Assembly (NCBI GenBank): GCA_009602735.1
Contig: WELA01000881.1
Location: forward strand, 62,001-126,000
Direction: 5' to 3'
DNA from: Mesotaenium endlicherianum
Lineage: Eukaryota > Streptophyta > Zygnematophyceae > Zygnematales > Mesotaeniaceae
DNA: 64,000 nt
Made by a program: the position numbers and the translations under genes. This document shows positions 33,691 to 45,300 of this stretch, piece by piece. Position 1 is the stretch's first letter. Every line of letters begins with the position of its first letter. The notes beneath the pieces were generated by a model. The model worked only from the letters and a program-made list of their open reading frames with translations. It searched no databases and had not been told where the DNA came from.

Positions 33691-34087
33691 CTTACATCCC
33701 TAAATAGCAGAAGTTCAAAGTAGGTTTCGAAATTGTCGCCGCAACCCGGGCAGAGAGCAGATCCGAAACTGCCCGAAAAAGTTACCGGTCACTTTGAACG
33801 AAATAAACAGTCTGACATGACGTGCTTTTTGTACACGTGCGACCGACATGTAATGTCAACGTCGTCGCTACTGCACGTCGACGCCGTTGTGACGTTGGCG
33901 TACTAAGCGTTTTAAGCGAACTAGTCCATTTTTTTGAACACCGATCTAAGCGAACTAGCGTATTAGTCGAACTAAGCGTACAAGCGTACGGCGTAACCGT
34001 GGGAGAAACACTAGTCCTCAGGCTCGCCTCTTTCTTGTTCCTTGTATTAGTGTGCGACTATGGCACACTACGGTATGGGGAGTCAAG

Positions 34088-34590
34088 TGTAGTGATTTGA
34101 GTTATTATATATTTGTATGCATATATTTTAATGTTTTCAAATATATTTGGAGTGGTTTTGTGTGGAGTCAGGTGTGAATAAGTACTCTAGTAACTTGGTT
34201 CATGTCCTTTGAACCTTCCAAGGCATTTTCGAAGTTAGAGGAAAGACCTAGAAGAACTCCATGTGGCAAAAGTCAAATGTGCCATTTTTAGGTCAAAAGG
34301 ACATGTGTACATTATTCTAGAAAGAGGTGGCAAGTTTTGGGATGTGTTGGGTGCCAACACATCAACATACACCTTCCTAGAAATTACTTATGTAGCAAGT
34401 ATATAAACAAGAGCTAGAACATAGAAAGACATTCCAGAATCACTCTTGTACTTGCCAAAATCCAGAAATATATTAACTTTCAAGAAGCCATCTCTCTTTC
34501 AAGAAGCTACCACTTGTGTTCAAAGATCCTTGTCTTGAATAGATAAAGTATTCTGTTTTACTAAGTACTTTATCTATCTGTTTCACTACA
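34088..34590 (+). repeat. 5' LTR of Ty3 family B, with primer site following
   Basis: The LTR runs TGTAGTGATTTGAG to TTTCACTACA. Directly after it, 34591-34603 reads GTGGTATCGGAGC, complementary to the initiator-Met tRNA end and the same as in family A. Confidence 0.95.
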
Positions 34591-34627
34591 GTGGTATCGG
34601 AGCTAGGCACTTTGGTAGCACAAGAAG

Positions 34628-35907
34628 ATGGCCGATCCTCAAGACCAACAGCAAGCTTTCGAAGGAAGCCCTTCCTCTCCAAGACACCCTCCTCCAGCGC
34701 CGATGGGAGAGCCCACTCAAGAAAATCTGCAACAACAAGAAGCACCACAAGTAGGAGCACACCCTCCTCCAGCGTCAATGGGAGAGCCTACTCAACGAAA
34801 TTTGCAACAACAAGAAGCACCACAAGGAGGGGCACCGTCACATCCCGTGGCAGCCGCTATAGCAAAGTTGACCCCACCACAAGGAGTTCCCGCAAATGAG
34901 TGGGCAGCCTTCCTAATGACCGTCCACAACCAAGTGGGCTTGGCCACCTATGAAGCAACCGTGCAAGCGTCAACACAGCTATGGCTGCCGTGGCTGCCCC
35001 TATTGCGAGCAATGCTCAAAATCCAGCCCCGGCTCAAGCGCCTCCACAAGAGCCAACGAGAGCAAGGAAACTCATCAAGCCCGGCAAACCCGACACTTTC
35101 AACCCCGGGAAAGGTGCCAACCTGAATTTATGGCTCTACCAAGTGGAGACGTACCTCGCATTCCTTGAAGTACCCGAGGAGGACTACGTTCCCTTTGCCG
35201 TTACCTTACTTAGAGGAGCAGCAACATCATGGTGGCGTAACTATCAAGCGGCTGTATATCAAGCTATGGCGCACCCCATGCTCGGCCAAGAGCCCCCACC
35301 ATCATATGCAAGATGGGCAGATTTTCGTGAGGCCCTCAAGAAGCAATTCATGCCCATCAGTGCGGAGAAGATTGCCCGAGGAAAGCTCCACCATCTCAAG
35401 CAAACGACGTCCGTTCAAGAGTATACATCCAGATTTCACGCCCTCACTCTTGAGATCCCCAACATGTCTCTCGAGGAGAAGATTGACCGTTACATCTTTG
35501 GCCTCACACCCAAGGTGGCAAAGGAAGTGGAGTTACACGACTCGACGGACTTCTCAAACATCATTGAAGTGGCCCAAAAGGTGGATACCTTGGATTTCAA
35601 GCACTCCGTGCCTTCATCTTCACGGGTACCGACGACGCAGGTGTACGCAGCCCCTTCCACATCCGAATCTGGACCCACACCCATGGAAATCGGAGTTATT
35701 AAAAGGGACCCCGCGGCTGCCCGGAAGAGTGGAAGACCCTCCAATGACACTTATGATGCAAGAAACCAGCAAGGAGTGAAAGCAAGACTCTCCCCGGCTG
35801 AAAAAGAAGCTCTCATGACGGCTGGACTATGCTTTTATTGCAAGGAAAAGGGCCATCGTGCACTTTCATGCCCCAAAAAGTTGTCAAAAAACGGACAGCG
35901 CCGGTAG
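34628..35907 (+). pseudogene. gag: gag of Ty3 family B (about one break)
   Basis: This is the structural protein region. The N-terminal part is Pro/Gln-rich. The core retrotransposon Gag domain includes LNLWLYQVETYLAF and GAATSWWRNYQ. A CCHC zinc knuckle ([14 protein letters not shown]) lies near the end. The pol frame overlaps the last 80 bases in another frame, as in Ty3 relatives that express pol by ribosomal frameshifting. Confidence 0.88.
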
Positions 35908-38900
35908 GCCAGGAGCCTACCACCCCAAGACCCACTTCACGAGAAGGCAACACGCCAAGTGAGGTGGAGACCCCCGTTGAAGACGACGTTCCAGCCCCAA
36001 TGAGTTTGAGAGGTTACCTTGGAGGAGAGAAGGTCCACATCTTGGTGGATAGCGGAGCTCAAGGCAACTTCATTGCTGCAGATTTTGCCACCAAGCACGG
36101 TATTACTATGCGAACTCTTGACCACGACGAGGAGATTATGATGCCCGATGGATTCTCCTATACTACCCCTTCCAAGAAGACGTACCCCTTGGCACTCTCT
36201 ATCAAGTCCTTCAAGGATAGAGTAGTGTTCTCCCCCATGCAATTGGGCAAGTACGACGTCATCCTAGGGACGCCTTGGTTGACCAAGCACAACCCCCAAG
36301 TTGATTGGAGGACCGGTACTATCAAGATCAAGAATGACATCACTTCAAGAATCTGTATTTTGCGCGCAATCCAGAATATCCAGACCCAAGACATCCAGAA
36401 GCCGGCACACGAGATACTATTGTCCGCCCTCCAACTCAAGAGACTTGTGAGGAAGGGACACGAGCTTCTTTTGGCCTTGATCACGCCAAAAGACATCAAG
36501 AAAGACATCGAGAGTCAAGAAGGCAGCCCCGTTCCCAAGGAGATACAAGAAGTCTTTGAGGACTACAAAGAAGTGTTCTCCCCGGAATTGCCCAAGGGCC
36601 TACCCCCCAAAAGATTCGTAGACCACAAGATAGAGTTGGAGCCCGGAAGCAAGCCCATCTCTCGGCCTACGTTCAAAATGTCATACACGGAGCTAGACGA
36701 AGTCAAGAAGCAAATCAAGGAGCTACTGGAGCATGGCTTCATTCGACCTAGCAAGTCGCCATTTGGAGCCCCGGTGCTATTTGTCAAGAAGAAAGATGGT
36801 ACCTTGAGGATGTGTGTGGACTATCGCGCCCTCAACAAGATCACCATCAAGAATCGATACCCGCTGCCGCGCATGGATGAGCTCATGGACCGGCTGGTTG
36901 GAGCCAAGTACTTCACGAAGATTGACTTACGGAGCGGCTACCACCAGATTCGCATCGCAGAACCGGACATAGAGAAGACGGCATTCAGGACAAGATATGG
37001 ACATTTTGAGTTCATGGTCCTGCCATTTGGACTCACCAACGCGCCAGCAACTTTCATGACTATGATGAACACCATATTTCAGCCCATGTTGGACAGATTT
37101 GTGGTGGTATTCATCGATGACATCCTTATCTACAGCAAGACCCTTGAAGAGCATGCGAGACACTTGAAAGAAGTCCTTGAAGTATTGAAGCAAAACAAGC
37201 TGTTTGCGAAGGAGTCAAAATGCGAGTTTGCCAAACAAGAAGTGGAGTTCCTAGGTCTCCACGTGACTGCTGATGGCATCAAGATAGACCCCAAGAAGAC
37301 CACGGTGGTGGAGGAATGGCCAACCCCCACGACCAAGAAAGAACTCCAGTCATTCTTGGGATTTGCCAATTGGTACAGAAAATTCATCCAAGGCTTCTCG
37401 CACATAGCAGCCCCCCTGACAGATCTACTCAAGAAGGACAGGCTATATACATGGACCGAGAAAGAGGAAGAGGCATTTCAAGAGTTAAAGCGAAGATTGA
37501 CCACATCCCCGGTGCTCACACTCCCAAGTCCAAACCCAGATTGGCCCTTCCACGTCATCACCGATGCATCTTCCTATGCAATAGGAGCAATCCTGCTTCA
37601 AGACCAAGGCAAGGGACTGCAGCCCATCGCCTACGAGTCAAGGAAGCTAAATCCAGCCGAGCAAAATTATACAACCACGGAGCGAGAGGCATTGGCGATT
37701 GTACATGCCTTGAAGGTTTGGCGCTGCTACGTTGAAGGACGCAAAGTACTGGTCACCACGGACCACGAGGCGTTAAAGCACCTCCAAACGCAGCCGTATC
37801 TCTCAAGGAGACAAGCAAGATGGAGCGGATACTTGCAACAATACAACATCACGATTCAGTACCAGCCCGGCAAGACAAACCCGGCTGACCCCCTCTCAAG
37901 ACTGCAATTAAATGCAGTGATGGTATCCCTGAAGACAGATCTGGAAGCTCGATTTTCAGCCGCCTATGAAAGAGACCCTTACTACAAGAACGGAGAAGCA
38001 GCCTTGGACCCATGCAAGAAGCAAGAAGGCAATTATTGGGTGAGGCAAGATACGGGCCAGAGATGTGTTCCTAATGACTTAGACCTCCGGCTCTTGCTTC
38101 TACGAGAAGCACACGACAACCCTCTTGGAGGACACTTTGGAATCCTAAGGACCACGGGCGTTCTAGCTAGGACTTATTGTTGGCCAGGCATGTCTAAGCA
38201 AGTCAAGGAGTACTGCAGGAGCTGTGACACATGCCAAAGAATCAAGCCATCATCGCAAAAGGCGGGAGGACTCCTCCAACCACTACCAATCCCCGAAAGA
38301 CAATGGACGGACATCTCAATGGACCTTATCGTGGACTTGCCCGTGACACCTCGAGGCCATAATGCAATACTCACGGTGGTGGACAGACTTACCAAGATGG
38401 CTCATTTTATTCCCACGACGACTAAGGCTACAGCACCACAACTTGCAAGACTCATCTTTGACAACATCTTCCGACTCCATGGACTACCATCAAGAATTGT
38501 GTCAGATAGAGATCCAAGATTCACAAGCCATTTCTGGAAAAATCTCTTCAAGAACTTGGGTACATCGCTGGATATGTCTACTGCCTACCACCCACAATCA
38601 GATGGGCAAACCGAGCGTATGAATCGTACCCTAAAGACCTCTCTAAAGGCCTACGTGTCTACCCTCGAGCAAGACTGGGACATGTACTTGACCCCCCTCG
38701 AGTTTGCCTACAACAACACTACGCAGGCCTCTACCCAAGAGTCCCCATTCTTCCTCAACTATGGCTTCCATCCGACCACGCCACTGAGCTTCACGGCTGG
38801 CCATGATGAAGTACCTGCAGCCACAGATTTTATGGAGACATTAGAAGCAGCCCTTACAGCAGCGAAGAAAGCTCTACAACACGCGCAAGATGCTCAAGCA

Positions 38901-39494
38901 AGAGTGGCGAACAGATCCAGAAGAGAAATTACGTACAGAGTGGGTGACAACGTGTTACTATCATCCAAGAACATTTCCCTGAACAACAGGCCTGCCGGCA
39001 GCAAGTTCTCTCCCAAGTATTTGGGACCCTTCAAGATTATCCAGCAAGTCAACCCCGTTGCTTTCAAGCTAGAACTTCCCCAGACTATGCACATCGACCC
39101 CGTATTCCACGCTTCCCTCTTCAAGCCATATGTGCAACCCGACAACAAGTTCCCAGGACGTGTGACAACCCCACCAGCCCCAACAATAGTGGATGATCAT
39201 TTGGAGTACGAAGTGGAAGACATAGTGGCTATGAGAAATTTCAGGAGACAGCAGCAATACTTGATCAAGTGGAAAGGATATCCAGATTCGGAGAATAGTT
39301 GGGTGGCGGCGCACTACCTTGACAAAGTTCAGAGAAAGTTGAAGCGCTTCCATGCCGCCAACCCCCATCTTGGACCAGCCCCAAGTCTCTCTACTAGAAG
39401 CCCGAAGACTTCAGGGAGGCAGCCTGCCACCATCAAGAAGCAGCAGAAGACCCCTTGGAGGCAGCCTGCAAGAACAAGAAAGAGGAAAAATTGA
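35829..39494 (+). CDS. pol: pol polyprotein of Ty3 family B (protease, RT, RNase H, integrase, chromodomain)
   Basis: A single open frame of 1221 codons codes for the enzymes that copy the element's RNA into DNA and insert it. The protease has DSGA at about residue 74. The reverse transcriptase starts near residue 270 and has FIDDIL near 428. RNase H has ITDAS near 577. The integrase has its zinc-binding His/Cys region at about 757-805 (ending CRSCDTCQ), followed by the catalytic core with IVSDRDPRF and [14 protein letters not shown]. The C-terminal chromodomain lies at about 1123-1175 (YEVEDIVAM to [12 protein letters not shown]). The ATG shown is only the first in the open frame; expression probably depends on frameshifting from gag. 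Length and order are normal for a chromovirus pol. Confidence 0.95.
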   Translation: MLLLQGKGPSCTFMPQKVVKKRTAPVGQEPTTPRPTSREGNTPSEVETPVEDDVPAPMSLRGYLGGEKVHILVDSGAQGNFIAADFATKHGITMRTLDHDEEIMMPDGFSYTTPSKKTYPLALSIKSFKDRVVFSPMQLGKYDVILGTPWLTKHNPQVDWRTGTIKIKNDITSRICILRAIQNIQTQDIQKPAHEILLSALQLKRLVRKGHELLLALITPKDIKKDIESQEGSPVPKEIQEVFEDYKEVFSPELPKGLPPKRFVDHKIELEPGSKPISRPTFKMSYTELDEVKKQIKELLEHGFIRPSKSPFGAPVLFVKKKDGTLRMCVDYRALNKITIKNRYPLPRMDELMDRLVGAKYFTKIDLRSGYHQIRIAEPDIEKTAFRTRYGHFEFMVLPFGLTNAPATFMTMMNTIFQPMLDRFVVVFIDDILIYSKTLEEHARHLKEVLEVLKQNKLFAKESKCEFAKQEVEFLGLHVTADGIKIDPKKTTVVEEWPTPTTKKELQSFLGFANWYRKFIQGFSHIAAPLTDLLKKDRLYTWTEKEEEAFQELKRRLTTSPVLTLPSPNPDWPFHVITDASSYAIGAILLQDQGKGLQPIAYESRKLNPAEQNYTTTEREALAIVHALKVWRCYVEGRKVLVTTDHEALKHLQTQPYLSRRQARWSGYLQQYNITIQYQPGKTNPADPLSRLQLNAVMVSLKTDLEARFSAAYERDPYYKNGEAALDPCKKQEGNYWVRQDTGQRCVPNDLDLRLLLLREAHDNPLGGHFGILRTTGVLARTYCWPGMSKQVKEYCRSCDTCQRIKPSSQKAGGLLQPLPIPERQWTDISMDLIVDLPVTPRGHNAILTVVDRLTKMAHFIPTTTKATAPQLARLIFDNIFRLHGLPSRIVSDRDPRFTSHFWKNLFKNLGTSLDMSTAYHPQSDGQTERMNRTLKTSLKAYVSTLEQDWDMYLTPLEFAYNNTTQASTQESPFFLNYGFHPTTPLSFTAGHDEVPAATDFMETLEAALTAAKKALQHAQDAQARVANRSRREITYRVGDNVLLSSKNISLNNRPAGSKFSPKYLGPFKIIQQVNPVAFKLELPQTMHIDPVFHASLFKPYVQPDNKFPGRVTTPPAPTIVDDHLEYEVEDIVAMRNFRRQQQYLIKWKGYPDSENSWVAAHYLDKVQRKLKRFHAANPHLGPAPSLSTRSPKTSGRQPATIKKQQKTPWRQPARTRKRKN

Positions 39495-40263
39495 CATTAG
39501 ACACTCTTCTCTTCTCGCAGTTTCTGGACAGAAAACTAAAACTGCTACTGGTAATAGGTCTCTGCATAATAAATTCTGAAAATTTACCTGGCTGTAGTCC
39601 ATGAGTAGCCGGTCATTTAGAGTCCAAGTTTGCTCAATTTGGAGCACTGGTGAGAGAGATATGATGCTCTAAGTAGAAGGGGGTCAGGCTGCTGGCATTG
39701 TTAGGGCAGAATATGCCTTCTGACATTGTGCCTTCCCCTGAACTTGGAATGCTCTGAAACTCAAGACTCTGGTAGAACATCTTACAGCGCCCAGTTTGAG
39801 ACTTAGTTTGCAGAATTTGGAGAAGTATAGAAGGACTTATGATTTTCAGAAGTTTCTGCACAGATTTGGAGGAGTGCCTACTCTCTCAGCTCTCAACGAC
39901 ACTCCAGAAATGAGAATGCTCTCAAATTTGGTGACCCGGTAGAGTTCTCCGACGCGGTCCGTCTGGCACTCGAATTTTCAGATTTGGAGCAGTTCTGTGG
40001 CCGCTATGAATTTTTGAATTCGTGGCAGATTCTGGGCCAACTTGTACAATTTTCTTTATCATTAAGGAGTAGGCTAGCCAATAAGGTCACACCACCTACG
40101 ACCTTGCCTAGTCTACCTTACATGTGTAGCACCTGACTTGGCGCCTTTGACTAGTCCTCTTCACATGTGTGGCATCTGACTTGAAACTGTTGACTAGTTT
40201 GCTCCACATGTGTAAGACCTGACTTGACGCGCCGAGACGTCGCTTTTTCTATCGGGGGGGTGA

Positions 40264-40765
40264 TGTAGTGATTTGAGTTATTATATATTAGTTTGCATAT
40301 ATTTTAATGTTTTCAAATATATTTGGAGTAGTATTGTGTGGAGTCAAGTGTGAATAGGTACTCTAGTGACTTGGTTCATGTCCTTTGAACCTTCTAAGGC
40401 ATTTTCGAAGTTAGAGGAAAGACCTAGAAGAACTCCACGTGGCAAAAGTCAAATGTGCCATTTTTAGGTCAAAAGGACATGTGTACATTATTCTAGAAAG
40501 AGGTGGCAAGTTTTGGGATGTGTTGGGTGCCAACACATCAACATACACCTTCCTACAAATTACTTATGTAGCAAGTATATAAACAAGAGCTAGAACATAG
40601 AAAGACATTGCAGAATCACTCTTGTACTTGCCAAAATCCAGAAATATATTAACTTTCAAGAAGCCATCTCTCTTCAAGAAGCTACCACTTGTGTTCAAAG
40701 ATCCTTGTCTTGAATAGATAAAGTATTCTGTTTTACTAAGTACTTTATCTATCTGTTTCACTACA
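40264..40765 (+). repeat. 3' LTR of Ty3 family B
   Basis: It repeats the 5' LTR from TGTAGTGATTTGAG to TTTCACTACA. The preceding 39495-40263 is non-coding and ends in a G run that fits the polypurine tract. Confidence 0.95.
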
Positions 40766-42313
40766 TGAGGGTCTTAGATGAGTAAACGAAATTCATCGTA
40801 AGGGCAAAGATCGCTCCCTCATTTCACACGCTTCCACCTATCTCTGATCTTATATATTCAGATGAAATATTTTAATCTTGAGTAAGCAAGATTCATTACA
40901 GAAAGAGAGATTATGTGTTGATTAAGTGATCTATGTTCGTTTTAGTTTTGAAAATTATTCGAGGTTCTTCATCTGACATTTGATGTGGCAAAATGCGATA
41001 CACTGCTGACTTTATTACAAATCGTATTACAAATGCCAGCTGATGTGAGTTGTGGTGAGAGATCAACATCATGTGATATGTTCAGGATAAGTTCATCAAG
41101 CATGTTATTCCTTAAAGTTTCCTTTGATTATCTTAAAACAAGTAGGTATATTCTCCATTAGCATCGGCTTGCAAGACGAATGCGCTTCCAAACAATGCTT
41201 GTGACACGACTCTTAGGCGTACATAAAAAATCACGTGAACACACTCAAGCATGCCTGCTGGAGTAAATCATACTCCATGTGTGTTTATAAATAAGAGGCA
41301 GCGATACGGGAAAATTTCACACTGCGATACTTTCATTATGTATGTTGATTTGATGCGCTTTTATACGTACCATACCCACACGCATGCGGTGAGCTAAAAT
41401 TGCACATGTATGCACAATACACATGCTTGTGCACATGCACGAACGTACGCCCCCACGCACCCACGCTTGTGGATAAGCGCATACTTGCAGTATCATTCAA
41501 TGCTTGTACATTTCCTTGACGCCTTATCTTGCTTATACCATGTGTAAGCGGTTGCATGCATGCGTGCACCCATGCCAGCAATACAAAATCGCAAATTGGC
41601 ACATGCACGTTTTCCACCGCATATACACATATGCAAACACAAACCAGTCTCTACTTTAGCATGATGTTCTTCACAAACATTAAGCGCCAACTAGAACATA
41701 AATATCACACGCTGCATACATGGTTGCACGCACGTATCTATTTCACACGCCTGTACGCTGAGCACAAGCTCGAAAGTCGACCGTGTAGCTTGTGCCGCTC
41801 TAATATATATCAAGCCTTTTTAATACGTAGGGGAGACTGAGCTGGCTGCCGCTGGGCGGGCTCCTTTTCGTCCACATGCTGCTTGTATCCGGCAAACCCC
41901 TGGTACCATGTTCGGTTGCGTTTGACGATGTGGTGACGGGTTCATCTGAATCCGCACGCTCGACTCCTGACGAGTCTGACGAGTGACCGGTACCGCCTGA
42001 CGAGTTTTGTCACACATCGTGTCGAGAAGGTTTGGGCCAGTTTGGGCGAAAAAAGCCGAAGACAGGGTGTTGGCCAATATTTCTTCGCCAAAAAACGTCC
42101 AAGCCCTAAAATGCACTCTACGCGGATTTTGACGAAGAATTCCTGCTCAATCTGGGAGCATGGGTTGACCGACGACCACAAATACATACTACATATTCTC
42201 GAGTCGAGACAGGAGCGATCTCATCAAGATTCTCTCGTCTTTTATCGCGTCCCTTCACAGTAGGAGGTATAGAAGGACCACTTTCCGACACACCCATTCG
42301 TATTCAAGTAACA
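40766..42313. other. intergenic region and probable promoter/5' UTR of the FIP2-type gene
   Basis: There is no coding signal in its own right. A CATG-, CACGC- and GCATGC-rich part at 41360-41770 is AT/GC mixed. The last 450 bases before the start codon are GC-richer and may include the promoter and 5' UTR. I see no convincing TATA box, so no transcription start is called. Confidence 0.4.
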
Positions 42314-45300
42314 ATGGCTTGTATGTGTGAGCGTGAGGCTGGTGTGAATCATTTCTCTACTGTGCAATTAAATGTTGGTGAGCACCGCTGACCAGCTTGA
42401 TGATTTGCTACTCTCATTTGCTTCACTTGGAATGAGCTGCTGATTTCTAGTGCTTTCTGTAGTCTGTAACTGGTGATGGAATGAGTTCGCATAGAGTTTA
42501 AGCATTGTTCCATCCTGCAGTGGCATGTACCATTTGTGAGTACTTCATGTTCGCGTACTGGAGTACGTCAGCTGCGAGAACGCGGACTGGTTGTTATTGA
42601 GGTAGCCTTAGCTGAATACGTTTTTTTTTCCTACTCTGGTTTCGTTGAGAGACATGCAGGTGGTCAATTATATACGACAACAAGAGCTACACTAACCCAT
42701 AGGGACGCTGATTCTATGCTGGGAGCTATGTTTAGCGGCCGCCACCTTGTTGTCACTGAACGCGGAAAGGTACGCCACAATTGCGGCCCATTATGAGGGA
42801 GCCCTTCATTCCCGATCACGGCGCCACTAAACGCTTCGTCTGTCTCAGTTGATGCTCATCATTGTACTCATATATTCCACCTTTTTAAGTCTTTCCGTTC
42901 TTTTGACCTGCTGCATGAAGCGTCAGGGTTTGAGCACTTTCACATCTGAAACTTGTTTTGAAGGAATTTAATTTCGACCGGCTGCGTGAAGCGTGAGGGC
43001 TTGAGCACTTTCATATCTGAAACTTGCCTAAAGGCGTTTAATATCTTATATCTGTGGCTGGCCCAATTAGTTGCCACGTTGCAATACAAATTGAGTATCA
43101 AGGCAAACTGTATGCGGATTGCACGATTATCAGGAATATCTCCAACTGTGGCACATAGTATTGCAACTTGTCCCTTTTTGACGAGGTTGAGTTCACCCAG
43201 TCGAATGATTGTGAACGGTTTCATCCTTCTCTGAAATCTATATGTGTCAATGTCTACCGGTCTTACTTCACGCTTTCTCAAAGTGTCTTTTGTGTTCCTC
43301 TGGATGTGATAGGATTCCATATTCATTGACAGGGATGGGAAACATTTCAGACACGTGCTCAACTGGCTCAGAGATGGAGTCATTCCGCCCCTTGATAGAG
43401 TCATCTACCAGGAGCTTCTGCACGAGGCCCAGTACTACCAGCTTACTGTAAATGCTGCTCGCACCTCACTCCTTGTGCAGTAGCCTGAGACTTTTCATTG
43501 ACACAGGAAATACGTCTGGGGGTTTTGTCCATAAAGTTGGCCATTGAACAGCGTCTTTCCTTGAACCCCTTGCACAGATGTGTGGCAGCCATTCTGCTTA
43601 GCATAAAGTGCACCATTAGGGTAAAAATGGAGACCAGTATAGGATTGTTTTCACTTTGGCCCAGAAATGCTGAAGTTTCATACTTTCATGAGATGTACAC
43701 ATCGCTTACGTGTGATGCCTTACTTTCAGCTCAAGCTAGTGTGTTGATTGTTGTAAGCCCTCCTTAAAAAGTGATCACAGACCAACAGACCCTTGTAAAT
43801 CAAAAATGTATGTATGACGATGATATTGGTTTGGAGAGCAAAGATTGGAATGTTGTTACCTTCTTACGACCTCTGGAGTGCGTTTGCTGCGTGCTATTTC
43901 TGCATGCGTGGCCTATTTCTGCATGCGTTGGTTGTTGCTGAAGGGAGTACTTGAGTGTGTTGTACAGGGATTTATTGAGCGTCTGTCAAGCATGCTAAAA
44001 AATGCAAGCGTGGATGATTCGCAACCGGAGCTCACTCGGAAGGAGGTCTATTTTCAAATGCCACAAAAAATTTCAATGACGAACGTGACAATGAAGCTTG
44101 ATCGAGGGGTGCTTGATTTGTGTCCCAGGATGTAAGATAAGCATGTAAATACTGGAGACTTGTTGAGCCACCTGGTCACAGCACGATAGCTGGTTAGCCT
44201 TGTTTGCTCCTCTGCCGTTGATGGCAATCCTGGCAGCCAGCCAAGTGTGAGCTTTCTTATTTGTTGCCAGATGTTAGTTGACCAGATTGTTTTTGCTTAA
44301 TTGCGTGATAGAGCTTTCTCGTGCATCTTGTGTTTGATTGGTACCAGTCAAGGTTTTATCTCGGAAAGGTGAACCGTGGACTAGTGCGTCGCAATAGCAA
44401 GTGGCTGACTATCTGTTCACGTGGGTGATACTTAATGGCATGGCAGGTCATTAAGTGCCTCCAAAGCAAGAGGGTACGTTTGAGGGGTGTCAACATCTGT
44501 GGAGAAGACCTGTCCAAGCTGGTGAGCCAATGTTTGTCTTTTGTTCATCCTGCATCCACCCCACTCTGTCCTTGGTCCCTTTTTTAGGTGTGCCTGCTTA
44601 TGGTTTTAGGCTGGTTTTGAATAATAGTGTTGTGTTGTGTCGTGTAATTGTCACATTTTGCTTTTCAGTGCCCCCCATGTGCTCAACTGTATGTTCTGCT
44701 ACTTCTGACTTTTCTTCACCAGTCTGATTGGCAAACTGGAGCTCCACAGATTGCCATGTTTTTGCATCACCAAAGGTGTGCTTCATGCTGCAGATATCCG
44801 GTGGCTCAAAGAGACTGTTGTTTGTTACGTCCCTTCAAGCAAAGTAAACCATGTCTGAGGGCCCATAACTTGAGGAGGGATACTCCGCACAGGCAAGGAA
44901 ATAATGAGCAAGCACAAACTCCTAGCTACTCAAGCTAAATTGAAAAGCAAGAAGGTTATTAAGTCACACTTAAGCCTTGATGTGTTCAAATATTTGCACT
45001 TGACCTCTTTCCCCCAGTTCCCCTCCAAATCTTCTTTCACCAGTCCTACTTTGAATGTGGCCGCTGCCAAATTTGGCATGGACTTGAGCAGGACCTCACT
45101 GGAGTTGATCTCAGTTACGCTCGATTACATGGCACTTTCTTTTCACGTGCAAACCTTCAGTCTGCCCTCTTTCGGGTGAGCTTGATACTCATTCCATTCA
45201 GCGAGGTGCACTTTTTTGTTGCTGCCGGTAACATCCTGGTGTCGCATGCAATGGATAAAACCAAGTGCTTTCAAGTGTTTACTCAAGAAGGGGGTGTGTC

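Larger units (their letters stand above)
28353..34001 (+). mobile_element. hAT DNA transposon, copy 3 (5' end not present)
   Basis: From left to right it has the palindromic minisatellite, a transposase gene with BED, DUF659 and hATC regions, about two 225-bp repeats, tRNA-like modules, the 3' subterminal motif array and a 3' terminus ending CGTAACCGTG at 34001. No matching CAGGGTTACGCC left end exists between 27106 and 30400, and the 8 bp after the right end (GGAGAAAC) have no partner upstream. The left end was lost to deletion, rearrangement or misassembly near the GA gap. Confidence 0.85.
34088..40765 (+). mobile_element. Ty3 chromovirus family B (near complete)
   Basis: Two LTRs of about 502 bp (34088-34590 and 40264-40765) run TGTAGTGATTTG...TTTCACTACA and are about 97-98 percent alike by eye, pointing to a fairly recent insertion. 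The primer site GTGGTATCGGAGC follows the 5' LTR. Gag and a long open pol follow, then about 770 bases of non-coding sequence and a G-rich polypurine tract ending GGGGGGGTGA before the 3' LTR. No clear 5-bp target duplication is visible. The copy looks almost whole, with about one break in gag. Confidence 0.95.
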
